64,000 nucleotides of DNA from Gracilimonas amylolytica (GTDB lineage: Bacteria; Bacteroidota; Rhodothermia; Balneolales; Balneolaceae): NCBI RefSeq assembly GCF_002911695.1, contig NZ_PQBS01000037.1:38024-102023 (forward strand), written 5' to 3'. Numbering within the stretch: the first letter of the stretch is position 1; each line of letters begins with the position of its first letter. Shown here piece after piece: positions 53,775 through 61,863 of this stretch. Position numbers and translations under genes: made by a program. Under the pieces are notes generated by a model. The model made no database searches, was not told the DNA's origin, and was given only the letters and a program-made list of their open reading frames with translations.

Positions 53775-54781
53775 AAAACGTTGTATTGATTCCCGGAGAT
53801 GGAATCGGACCAGAGATCACGAATTCGGTAACTACCATCCTTGAAAAGGCAGGCGCTGATGTTAATTGGGTGAGAGCCAAAGCTGGCCTGACTGCTCATG
53901 AGGAACTGGGAACACCACTACCTGATGAAACGATTGAAGCGATCGAGGAGCACAGAATTGCTTTAAAGGGTCCCCTTACAACACCGGTTGGTGCTGGATT
54001 CAGGTCTGTGAACGTGGCCTTACGTCAAAAATTTAATTTGTATAGTAATATTCGTCCGGCACATACCTTACCAAGTATCGAGTCTCCATTCAGAGATGTC
54101 GACCTGGTACTGTTCCGTGAAAATACACAGGGTTTGTACATTGGAAAAGAGCAGTGGATAGAAGAGGGTGAGAACAAGAAACACTCTGAAGCCATAGCTG
54201 TGGTGACAGAAGAAGCCAGCCGTAAAATTATTACAGCTGCTTTTGAATATGCTAAACAGCACGAACGTAAAAAAGTAACGCTTGTTCATAAGGCAAACAT
54301 CCTTAAGCTAACAACCGGTTTATTTCTTGAAGTTGGGCGCAAAGTTGCGAAAGAATATCCTGAGATCGAATTTGAAGATCTCATTGTTGACAATATGGCC
54401 ATGCAAATGGTGATGCGTCCCCGACAGTTTGATGTGGTGGTAACCACAAACCTATTTGGTGATATCTTGTCTGACCTGGCTTCCGGATTAGTAGGTGGAC
54501 TTGGAGTGACCGGCGCAGCAAATATTGGAGACGACGCTGCTATGTTTGAAGCCGTGCATGGTTCGGCTCCGGATATTGTAGGCAAGAATTTGGCAAACCC
54601 ACTGGCCCTGTTGTTCTCCTCACTGATGATGCTTGAGCATATTGATCAAAAAGCAGTTGCAGAAAATATCAGAAAGGCAATTTATAAAACATTGGTTGAG
54701 AAAAAAGTGTACTGTACTCCGGATATTGGAGGAGAAGGAACCACTTCAACCTTTACTCAGGCTGTGTGTGATAATATTTAA
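53771..54781 (+). CDS. NAD-dependent isocitrate/isopropylmalate dehydrogenase family protein
   Basis: These enzymes oxidise and decarboxylate 2-hydroxy diacids. The 336 residues give a complete beta-decarboxylating fold: LIPGDGIGPEI at the start, RPAHTLPSI, RENTQGLYIG, HKANILK, VDNMAMQMVMRP and the NLFGDILSDLASGLVGG and GSAPDIVGK blocks. It is closest in pattern to the short eukaryote-like NAD isocitrate dehydrogenase (IDH3-like), which fits TCA-cycle use, but isopropylmalate or homoisocitrate dehydrogenase cannot be excluded from sequence alone. No leucine-pathway genes adjoin. Confidence 0.85.
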   Translation: MKNVVLIPGDGIGPEITNSVTTILEKAGADVNWVRAKAGLTAHEELGTPLPDETIEAIEEHRIALKGPLTTPVGAGFRSVNVALRQKFNLYSNIRPAHTLPSIESPFRDVDLVLFRENTQGLYIGKEQWIEEGENKKHSEAIAVVTEEASRKIITAAFEYAKQHERKKVTLVHKANILKLTTGLFLEVGRKVAKEYPEIEFEDLIVDNMAMQMVMRPRQFDVVVTTNLFGDILSDLASGLVGGLGVTGAANIGDDAAMFEAVHGSAPDIVGKNLANPLALLFSSLMMLEHIDQKAVAENIRKAIYKTLVEKKVYCTPDIGGEGTTSTFTQAVCDNI

Positions 54782-54810
54782 CACCGGTCCATATATTTTT
54801 AAACAAAGAA

Positions 54811-54837
54811 AGGCTACCAATTCAGGTAGCCTTTTTT
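54811..54837 (+). terminator. Terminator after isocitrate dehydrogenase
   Basis: AGGCTACC-aattca-GGTAGCCT, a perfect 8-bp stem, is followed by five more T. Confidence 0.85.
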
Positions 54838-54865
54838 GTTTGAGGTATATATGAAATTTAACTTC

Positions 54866-55195
54866 TTAGCCAAAGATCTTAAACAAAACCCAGCTGATGA
54901 CTGACATCACTAAGCCAAATATCAGTGACCAGCTGAAGCTGCGCACTTTAAATCCTGATACCATTTTATCGACCACCATAATGAGTAAAGCGTTGATCAC
55001 CCATACGAAAAGACCAAACGTCAAAATGGTTATGGGCAGGCTTAGTATGATCAAAATAGGTTTAATAAATACATTGACAATGGCAAGCAGTGCAGCAACA
55101 AACACGGCACTCCAGAAATTTTTAATTTCGACTCCTTCCAGCAGGGAAGCCGTTGCATAAACAGAGATGCTATTTAAAATCCAAGCCCAGATCAT
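54866..55195 (-). CDS. Phage-holin-like four-helix membrane protein
   Basis: The 109 residues form about four membrane helices and match the small superfamily-IV holin-like membrane family found in many non-phage genomes. The central PILIILSLPITILTFGLFVWVINALLI block is typical. No lysis or phage genes are nearby, so a phage role is not implied. Function unknown. Confidence 0.7.
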   Translation of the reverse strand: MIWAWILNSISVYATASLLEGVEIKNFWSAVFVAALLAIVNVFIKPILIILSLPITILTFGLFVWVINALLIMVVDKMVSGFKVRSFSWSLIFGLVMSVISWVLFKIFG

Positions 55196-55261
55196 AATAT
55201 TTCCTATTAGTTAAAAATCGCTTTTCTTTACGAACAGATACCTAAAATAGTTTCAAGATAT

Positions 55262-55690
55262 ATGAACACCGTAATTAAATCCTATAAGGACCTCTTGAAC
55301 CATGAACTTGAAGATCTATTCAGGTTAAGGCAACAGGTTTTTATAATTGAACAGGAATGCTTTTATGAAGATATCGATGGATATGATGAAAAAGCTGAAC
55401 ATTTACTGATCTACGATCAGGATATTCTTGCTGCCTATTTAAGGATCTTTAAACCCGGATTAAAATATAATGAAGCCAGTTTAGGAAGGATCGTTGTAGC
55501 CCCAAAATATCGGGGAACCGGACTTGGTGAAAAACTTATCAGAAAAGGGATCGAGTTGTGTGAAGGGGGGAGCGTTAGAATTGAAGCACAATCTGCACTT
55601 TTACAATATTACAATAACCTTGGGTTTCAAGAGGAAGGTGAGATCTATCCGGTTGACGGGATAGATCATATTCAAATGGTACTACCGTAG
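55262..55690 (+). CDS. ElaA-type GNAT acetyltransferase
   Basis: A 142-residue GCN5-related acetyltransferase. The N-terminal LFRLRQQVFIIEQECFYEDIDGYDEKAEHL region is characteristic of ElaA, and the acetyl-CoA motif follows as RIVVAPKYRGTGLGEKLI (Q/RxxGxG/A). The acceptor is unknown. Its stop overlaps the end of the Hpt gene (convergent by 9 nt). Confidence 0.85.
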   Translation: MNTVIKSYKDLLNHELEDLFRLRQQVFIIEQECFYEDIDGYDEKAEHLLIYDQDILAAYLRIFKPGLKYNEASLGRIVVAPKYRGTGLGEKLIRKGIELCEGGSVRIEAQSALLQYYNNLGFQEEGEIYPVDGIDHIQMVLP

Positions 55691-56029
55691 TTCCTCGATC
55701 TTTGTCTCTAAGTCTCCGGAAACGTCCTTATACCCGGCCTCAAGTTGTTTTATAAGTTCATTGCTTAACTCCGGATCCTGATCTCCCTTGGCGTTATCCT
55801 CGATCTTCTTGCAAACAAGGTTAAGTTCAGACAGTCCCACATAAAGCATAATGGGTTTGATCTTATGAGCTTCAGAAGCCACTTTATTCCATTGTGAGTT
55901 TTGGTCAGCCTCTTTCAGATTGTCAAGATGTAGAGGAGTTTCCTGCAGAAATAATTCGATCATCTCCACGATCATCGCATTATCTCCACCGCTCATGTTT
56001 TCAAGGTAACTTAGATCAATTTTCCCCAT
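55682..56029 (-). CDS. Histidine phosphotransfer (Hpt) protein
   Basis: Hpt proteins shuttle phosphoryl groups between hybrid kinases and response regulators. The 115 residues form a helical bundle; the phosphoacceptor is His55 in SEAHKIKPIM, preceded by ETPLHLDNL and followed by LVCKKIE. There is no partner kinase nearby. The response-regulator cyclase at 4.3-5.6 kb is a distant candidate partner only by type. Confidence 0.8.
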   Translation of the reverse strand: MGKIDLSYLENMSGGDNAMIVEMIELFLQETPLHLDNLKEADQNSQWNKVASEAHKIKPIMLYVGLSELNLVCKKIEDNAKGDQDPELSNELIKQLEAGYKDVSGDLETKIEELR

Positions 56030-56174
56030 TTCGGATCAGATATTATTTAAGAGGTTTTTAAAGAGAGAGAAGATAAATAGAATAAAAGGACGGAGCTAAA
56101 GGAATCTGAAAAATGGATGTAACAATCCCACGGTCTATGATTAGGTAAGATTGTTAATCAAAACCAACAGGTGG

Positions 56175-56249
56175 TCACCCGGTAAATATTACGATACTTA
56201 CCAGCACTAAAACCACCACTTTAAAGAGTATTGCCTTCCAGTTTTTCAT
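56175..56249 (-). CDS. Possible 24-residue hydrophobic peptide
   Basis: ATG 56249 to TGA 56175 encodes a peptide that is almost entirely one membrane-spanning helix (basic first residues MKNWK, then LFKVVVLVLVSIVIF). No ribosome-binding site is evident. It lies in the AT-rich gap between the Hpt and glmS genes. Chance is quite possible; listed because its composition is that of a single-pass micropeptide. Confidence 0.22.
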   Translation of the reverse strand: MKNWKAILFKVVVLVLVSIVIFTG

Positions 56250-56293
56250 TGTATGTGGGTGTAACGATGCTGTGATGAGTTGGATAGAACGAA

Positions 56294-56419
56294 TTATCCA
56301 CATTAAAATCAAGTTATCCACATTCAAAATTTGAAAAAATTTTAACTGATTCCCCTTAATTTCATTTCAAAACAGGGAAATCAGTTATGAGGTAACTCAA
56401 AGACCTAAAATTATTCACA
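56294..56419 (+). promoter_or_regulatory. DnaA-box cluster in an AT-rich gap (candidate origin or DnaA-binding site)
   Basis: Two exact DnaA boxes, TTATCCACA, lie at 56294-56302 and 56314-56322 in the same orientation, 20 bp apart, and TTATTCACA (fits TTATNCACA) lies at 56411-56419. Between them is a strongly AT-rich tract (AATTTGAAAAAATTTTAAC). The 403-bp gap 56030-56432 has no convincing gene. Same-strand boxes beside an AT-rich tract is the organisation of an origin or a DnaA-titrating site. Confidence 0.5.
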
Positions 56420-56432
56420 ATTAATGTGTGAA

Positions 56433-58265
56433 TTATTCCACAGTCACGCTTTTGGCCAGGTTTCTGGGTTGATCCACATTGGCGCCCCGGTTCACAGCTA
56501 CATAGTAGGATAAGAGCTGAAGCGGAATGACCGTCAGGAGTGGAGTCAGAACATCCATTGTTTCCGGCACCACGGTTTTAAATTCCGCAAGATCAACCAC
56601 CTCATCATTATCGGGTGTGGTGATAGCAATAATGCGGCCTTTGCGGGCTTTAACTTCTTCAATGTTGCTGATCATTTTGTCGTTGGTATGCTGTGTTGCA
56701 GCAATTACGACCACCGGCATCATTTCATCGATCAGGGCAATTGGGCCGTGTTTCATTTCTGCTGCCGGATACCCTTCCGCGTGGATATAGGAGATCTCCT
56801 TGAGTTTAAGGGCGCCTTCCAGAGCAACCGGGAAGCTGTAAGATCTTCCCAGATAAAGGAAATTTGGTGCATAGGAAAACAGGTTAGAAATATTTTTGAT
56901 CTCATCGGTGTTATCGAGGATCTCCTGAACCTTAGCCGGGATCTTAGCAAGTTCACTGATCAGCTTTTTAGCCTCAGCTTTTTTCAGGGTTCCTTTTGCC
57001 AAACCAAGCTTGATCGCCATCATGGTTAAAACGGTTACCTGACCGGTAAAAGCCTTGGTTGAGGCAACGCCAATTTCAGGTCCGGCATGAATGTAAACGC
57101 CGGCTTCCGTTTCCCTCGCTATGGTTGAGCCGACTACGTTGACAACTCCAATAACGGTGGCACCTCTTTCTTTAGCTTCCCTCAGGGCAGCCAGGGTATC
57201 TGCGGTTTCCCCGCTTTGTGAAATTACGATCATAACATCGCCGGGTCCAACCAAGGGCTCCTTATATCTGAATTCAGAAGCGTACTCAACTTCAACCGGT
57301 ACTTTGGCAAGGTATTCGAACAGGTATTCGCCCACCAGACCGGAGTGCCAGCTGGTTCCACAGGCAGCAATGATCAAACGGTTAGCATTGACAAGCTTGT
57401 CCATGATCTCTTCTATACCCCCTAAGGTGACAGTTCCTTTATCTGTATCTATACGTCCACGAAGGCAATCAGCCAAAGCACGAGGCTGCTCAAAGATCTC
57501 TTTAAGCATAAAGTGGTCGTATCCGCCTTTTTCAATTTCTTCAAGACTGAGAGACAACTCATGGATCTCTTTGCTGAGCTCAATATTATCGGCCGTTTCT
57601 ACCGTAAAGTTATCTTTTGTGATTATAGCTAATTCACCATCGTCAAGGTAAACCACCTTATCCGTATAGGCGGCAACTGCAGAGGCGTCCGATGCAATGA
57701 GCATTTCGCCATCACCCACACCAAGTAAAAGGGGAGAGCCCTTTCTAGCCACAATGATCTGGTCAGGGAAATCGGAATGCACCACGGCAATACCATAGGT
57801 TCCATGAACCTGATGCAGAGCTAATTGAATGGCTTTTTTCAGGGAGGAAGCATCTTTTTTAAGAAAGCTTTCGATCAGTTTGGCAAGAACTTCAGTATCT
57901 GTTTCAGAGTAAAAAGAAAAACCCTCTTCCTTTAATTTCTTCTTAAGCGTACTGTAATTTTCAATAATTCCGTTGTGAACAAGAGCCAGCTTACCACTCT
58001 CAACCGTATGCGGATGAGAATTGATATCGTTTGGCTCGCCGTGGGTAGCCCATCGGGTATGTCCGATGCCTAAAGTTCCTTTTTCATCTTTCCCGACTAA
58101 TTTCTCCAGATTGGAAACTTTACCTTTACCCTTGGTGATGTTCAGCGCGCCATTCAAAATAGCTACACCGGCTGAATCGTATCCTCTGTATTCAAGTCTC
58201 TTGAGACCATCAATAATAACTTTGCTGGCTTGTTTCTCACCAACGTACCCGACTATTCCGCACAT
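56433..58265 (-). CDS. glmS: Glucosamine-6-phosphate synthase GlmS
   Basis: GlmS makes glucosamine 6-phosphate from fructose 6-phosphate and glutamine, the entry to amino-sugar and peptidoglycan synthesis. The 610 residues have the glutaminase domain with nucleophile Cys2 (MCGIVGYVG) and RWATHGEPN, then two SIS sugar-isomerase domains (about 285-425 and 455-600; CGTSWHSG and VISQSGETADTLAAL). The C-terminus ends LAKSVTVE as expected. No glmS ribozyme pattern was recognised in the 92 nt upstream. The gene diverges from the GlmU-like gene. Confidence 0.97.
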   Translation of the reverse strand: MCGIVGYVGEKQASKVIIDGLKRLEYRGYDSAGVAILNGALNITKGKGKVSNLEKLVGKDEKGTLGIGHTRWATHGEPNDINSHPHTVESGKLALVHNGIIENYSTLKKKLKEEGFSFYSETDTEVLAKLIESFLKKDASSLKKAIQLALHQVHGTYGIAVVHSDFPDQIIVARKGSPLLLGVGDGEMLIASDASAVAAYTDKVVYLDDGELAIITKDNFTVETADNIELSKEIHELSLSLEEIEKGGYDHFMLKEIFEQPRALADCLRGRIDTDKGTVTLGGIEEIMDKLVNANRLIIAACGTSWHSGLVGEYLFEYLAKVPVEVEYASEFRYKEPLVGPGDVMIVISQSGETADTLAALREAKERGATVIGVVNVVGSTIARETEAGVYIHAGPEIGVASTKAFTGQVTVLTMMAIKLGLAKGTLKKAEAKKLISELAKIPAKVQEILDNTDEIKNISNLFSYAPNFLYLGRSYSFPVALEGALKLKEISYIHAEGYPAAEMKHGPIALIDEMMPVVVIAATQHTNDKMISNIEEVKARKGRIIAITTPDNDEVVDLAEFKTVVPETMDVLTPLLTVIPLQLLSYYVAVNRGANVDQPRNLAKSVTVE

Positions 58266-58357
58266 ATGATATACTTCTTAAATAATTTTATTTGTTTGCG
58301 ATAATGCGTAAATATAAGGGCAATAATATTGAATAACGATTACGATTTTTTGAAAAT

Positions 58358-59569
58358 ATGGCTAACCATTTAGATGTTCAGGTCTGTTTTTTTGAGGATG
58401 ATCTCACTACAAGATTCCATCCACTGACTTTAACGCGTCCTGTTGATGACCTCCGGGTAGGTGTTTTTACGATACGGCAAAAATGGTTGCATTCACTGGG
58501 CCTGAATCGATACGCAAGAGTTCTAAGACAAGATCTCTCCGGAGTATTTCGCCGGAATGAGATCGAGTCTGATAAGCCCGTTCTGTGGATCAATTCACGT
58601 TTTTTGCCATCGAAGGATCTTCTAAGTGAAATAGCCAATCTTGAACAAAATGAAGTATTGGTTTTTAAAGGGGGTGCTGCTGTTGCTTTAATATCAGGGG
58701 AGCTTTCTCTTAAGATGTTTAAGGAAAATGAGTTTAATAGTCAGGGGCTTAAAGTAACAGACCTGAATGACGTTATTCACCTGGAGAATGTGTGGGATAT
58801 GCTGACTCTTAATAGCTTCGAAATTTCAAAGGACATACCATTAACCGGGCTACATTCAGTTGAGGAAACAGAAAAATATCAGCATCCGGGAATCTATGAT
58901 GCTGATAATACATACATTGGAGAAAATGTGAGTTTAGAACCCGGGGCCATTATTATCGCTAAAGATGGTCCTGTGGTTATCATGAATGACGCTACCATAG
59001 AAGCGGGAAGCATCATCAAAGGACCGGTTGTAGTGGGTAAAGGGGCTACTATAAAAATGGGTGGCAGAATATCGGGAGGGACGACCATTGGTCCGGTTTG
59101 TAAAGTTGGTGGAGAGGTATCGAACTGTATTTTTCATTCATACTCAAATAAAGCACATGATGGATTTTCCGGGAATTCAATATTCGGTCAATGGGTAAAC
59201 TTGGGTGCAGATACCAATACTTCCAATCTTAAAAATAACTACAGTACCGTAAGGTTGACGGATTGGGAAAAGCGTGAGGAAATGGAAACAGAACAGCAAT
59301 TTCTGGGAACCGTGATGGGAGATCATTCCAAAACAGCCATCAATTCTATGTTAAATACCGGAACCATTTGCGGGGTGAGTTCCAATATTTTCATGGGTGG
59401 TTTTCCACCTAAATACATTCCCTCTTTTTCTTGGGTTGGTTCTGCTGAGTTCGGTGAGTATCAATTTGACAAAGCTGTTGACGCCATGAAGGCTATGATG
59501 AAAAGACGGGATGTAGCTTTGTCGCCGGATTATGAGAAAATGATGTACAGGATATTTAAGAATCGTTAG
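58358..59569 (+). CDS. GlmU-family sugar nucleotidyltransferase-like protein
   Basis: The 403-residue protein combines a short N-terminal nucleotidyltransferase-like region (about 1-180; LTLTRPVDDLRVGVFTIRQKW) with a left-handed beta-helix of hexapeptide repeats (about 185-360; repeated V/I-x-x-G pattern such as IGENVSLEPGAIIIA and GATIKMGGRISGGTTIG). It matches the Bacteroidota family annotated as GlmU-like or putative sugar nucleotidyl transferase, and differs from standard GlmU (about 455 residues) by its poorly conserved pyrophosphorylase loop; its exact substrate is unknown. Divergent from glmS, so sharing a promoter region. Confidence 0.82.
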   Translation: MANHLDVQVCFFEDDLTTRFHPLTLTRPVDDLRVGVFTIRQKWLHSLGLNRYARVLRQDLSGVFRRNEIESDKPVLWINSRFLPSKDLLSEIANLEQNEVLVFKGGAAVALISGELSLKMFKENEFNSQGLKVTDLNDVIHLENVWDMLTLNSFEISKDIPLTGLHSVEETEKYQHPGIYDADNTYIGENVSLEPGAIIIAKDGPVVIMNDATIEAGSIIKGPVVVGKGATIKMGGRISGGTTIGPVCKVGGEVSNCIFHSYSNKAHDGFSGNSIFGQWVNLGADTNTSNLKNNYSTVRLTDWEKREEMETEQQFLGTVMGDHSKTAINSMLNTGTICGVSSNIFMGGFPPKYIPSFSWVGSAEFGEYQFDKAVDAMKAMMKRRDVALSPDYEKMMYRIFKNR

Positions 59570-60137
59570 TACTAAGTTTTAAAACTCTGCGATAAGCAAG
59601 AAAGGCCGATTCCCAATATGGGTGCGTGAGCTTCGAGATCGTAACTCCTTCTGAGGTTGAGGCATGCAAAAAATCTGTCGCATTGATCATGATCCCAACG
59701 TGATAGGTTCGCCTTCCGGTTTTGAAAAACACCATATCTCCAGGTGTTACACGTCGCTTTGCAACCGGTTCACCAAATTCGAGTTGTTCCAGGGTCGTTC
59801 TTGGCAGCATCACAGAAAAATAATCTTCGTAAACCACCTGCATAAAGGCAGAACAATCGATGCCATTGTACCCGGTTCCTCCTAAAATATAGGGAATGCC
59901 TTTCCAGTCGCTATAAGCCAGCTGCAGAATTTCCTGCCTCTCGCGCATGATGTCTGAAGATGCATTGCTTACACTCATCATCGGCTTGAGATCAGCAGAA
60001 TCGGCTTTCTCCGATACCGATTCCTTAGGTTGAACCGTTTGGTACGAACCGCGTTTTACCGTACCACATGCCGCCAAAATGGTCAACATAGAACAGAGAG
60101 TCGCAATTGATATGATCTTAAAACCGTCTTGTTTCAT
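59556..60137 (-). CDS. NlpC/P60-family lipoprotein peptidase (C40)
   Basis: These enzymes cleave peptidoglycan stem peptides. ATG 60137 (193 residues) opens a signal peptide ending in the lipobox LAAC, so it should be an outer- or inner-membrane lipoprotein; the longer frame to 60185 would put extra residues in front of the signal peptide. The C-terminal C40 domain has Cys in GIDCSAFMQVVY and His in RTYHVGIM, with FLHAS providing a further conserved position. It overlaps the end of the GlmU-like gene convergently by 14 nt. Confidence 0.9.
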   Translation of the reverse strand: MKQDGFKIISIATLCSMLTILAACGTVKRGSYQTVQPKESVSEKADSADLKPMMSVSNASSDIMRERQEILQLAYSDWKGIPYILGGTGYNGIDCSAFMQVVYEDYFSVMLPRTTLEQLEFGEPVAKRRVTPGDMVFFKTGRRTYHVGIMINATDFLHASTSEGVTISKLTHPYWESAFLAYRRVLKLSTNDS

Positions 60138-60209
60138 TACCTGTAAATATAAACGGATATGCTTACTTTTGATGATGTAATTCAAATTATAATAAAGACG
60201 GATATATAA

Positions 60210-60938
60210 ATGAATTTACTCGTCAATATCGATCACGTCGCGACATTAAGGAATGCCCGGGGTGAGGGATATCCGGACCCAATTGAAGCAGCCAAAGTGT
60301 GTGAAGAAGCCGGGGCTGCAGGTATTGTTTTTCATCTAAGGGGAGATCGCCGCCACATTCGGGATGCGGATGTGTTTCGGTTGAAAGATCATGTACGAGG
60401 AAAGCTCGATTTTGAGATGGCTGCAACAGACGAGATGCTGGACATATGTATTGAGGTTCAGCCTCATTTGTGCACGCTCGTTCCTGAAGGTCGTGAAGAG
60501 TTGACAACGGAAGGCGGACTCAAAATGGAGTCTGTTTTTGATGATTTTAATTCTCGTGTCATTCCCCGTTTGAAGGATTCCGGTATAGAGATAAGTTTGT
60601 TTCTGGATCCAAACCCTGAGGATATTCGGCTGGCCCATAAGTTGGGTGTGGATGCCATTGAATTACACACCGGAACTTTTGCGAATGCACCCGATGGCAA
60701 AAAACAGCATGAATTAACCCGGCTTCGAAAAGGGGCGGCATTGATCAACGAACTGGGCATGAAAGCCAATGCAGGACATGGCCTGAACTTAGAGAATTTG
60801 CCGGATCTACTTGAAACCATCCCAAACCTCAATGAAGTAAGTATCGGGCATGCCTTGATCAGTAAATCTTTGTTCTGGGGCATGGAAAAAACCGTCAAAG
60901 CCTATCTTGAGATCATTGAGGATTTTTACGGATCATAG
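60210..60938 (+). CDS. pdxJ: Pyridoxine 5'-phosphate synthase PdxJ
   Basis: PdxJ closes the last ring step of deoxyxylulose-phosphate-dependent vitamin B6 synthesis from 1-deoxyxylulose 5-phosphate and aminoacetone phosphate. The 242 residues match the TIM-barrel family: VNIDHVATLRNARG, FHLRGDRRHIRD, ELHTGTFAN, NAGHGLNLENL and EVSIGHALISKSLF are all diagnostic. Its stop (TAG) shares a base with the GTG start of the GntR regulator, so the two are co-translated. Confidence 0.97.
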   Translation: MNLLVNIDHVATLRNARGEGYPDPIEAAKVCEEAGAAGIVFHLRGDRRHIRDADVFRLKDHVRGKLDFEMAATDEMLDICIEVQPHLCTLVPEGREELTTEGGLKMESVFDDFNSRVIPRLKDSGIEISLFLDPNPEDIRLAHKLGVDAIELHTGTFANAPDGKKQHELTRLRKGAALINELGMKANAGHGLNLENLPDLLETIPNLNEVSIGHALISKSLFWGMEKTVKAYLEIIEDFYGS

Positions 60939-61831
60939 TGAAAACGTCAGCTAAACATATCGCAGACCGTATTCGGCTGATGATCGCCACCAAACAGTTT
61001 CAGGTGGGTGAGGTGTTGCCATCCACCCGGGAATTGGGTCAGCAGCTGGAAGCCAGTTTTCACACGGTTCGTAAGGCCTATCATATACTTGAGGATGAGG
61101 GATTGATTCTCGGCGAACAGGGACGGGGTTTCACCGTAAAGAACCAAACCCCGTTATTGGATAAATCCGCCCGTCTTGAAGTTGGTGGAGAGAAGGTTCA
61201 GGCATTGGTAGAAGAACTGGTGGGATATGGATTAGATGAATCAGAGATAGAATTGTTATTTCAGGAACAGCTTGGATTCATGGAATGGCCCGATCGTATC
61301 CAAACATCAGCCAGTGTCGGTGAAAATCACGAGTTGGGAAGAATGTTATCTGATGCCATTAAAAAACAGGTTGGGGTAAAAAGCGAAGTGATCAGTGTAA
61401 ATGAATATGAAAAGGCTGCCAAATACGATGCCTTGTTTGTGCCTATTCACCTGATGAGCCATTTCCGAAGCCTGCGGGAAAGTTTACTGGTCATTCCGAT
61501 CGTGTATGATTACGATCCGGATATTCTTTTATCTATGGTTGACCGGGCAGCGATTGATACTATCGGATTAGTGACAGGAGCTGAGGAAACGATCCCTAAG
61601 ATCATTGAGGAATTAAAGCGTTCGGTGCATTTTGAGGGTTCGTTTGTGGCCGGTACGATCTATGGGAAATCACTTCCGCTATTTGTGCGTGAGTCGGACC
61701 TGATCCTATATACCTCAGACAGTGCCAGGCTGGTTGAGCAGAAGATCCCTCAAAAAAGCCGGCTTAGGCTTGATTACCTTCTTTCTGAAAAGAGCTCGGA
61801 AATGATCCGTGCAGAATTGTGGGACCAATAA
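60938..61831 (+). CDS. GntR-type regulator with an unusual C-terminal domain
   Basis: A GTG start at 60938 overlaps the pdxJ stop by one base. Residues about 1-70 form the GntR winged helix (RIRLMIATKQFQVGEVLPSTRELGQQL; FHTVRKAYHILEDEGLI). The remaining 225 residues are not the aminotransferase domain of MocR/PdxR, nor an obvious FadR/HutC fold; they contain alpha/beta stretches with ligand-like turns and no named motif. It may regulate pdxJ, or the helicase 33 nt downstream, but this is inferred only from position. Confidence 0.78.
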   Translation: MKTSAKHIADRIRLMIATKQFQVGEVLPSTRELGQQLEASFHTVRKAYHILEDEGLILGEQGRGFTVKNQTPLLDKSARLEVGGEKVQALVEELVGYGLDESEIELLFQEQLGFMEWPDRIQTSASVGENHELGRMLSDAIKKQVGVKSEVISVNEYEKAAKYDALFVPIHLMSHFRSLRESLLVIPIVYDYDPDILLSMVDRAAIDTIGLVTGAEETIPKIIEELKRSVHFEGSFVAGTIYGKSLPLFVRESDLILYTSDSARLVEQKIPQKSRLRLDYLLSEKSSEMIRAELWDQ

Positions 61832-61863
61832 GTTTTAAAATTAATTTTTAAATAAAGTATTAC

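Noticed and set aside
54866..55195. Holin as a sign of a prophage
   Set aside because: The small holin-like membrane family is common outside phages and no lysis gene is nearby.
58266..58357. glmS ribozyme upstream of glmS
   Set aside because: No ribozyme-like conserved core was recognised, and the gap is only 92 nt shared with a divergent gene.
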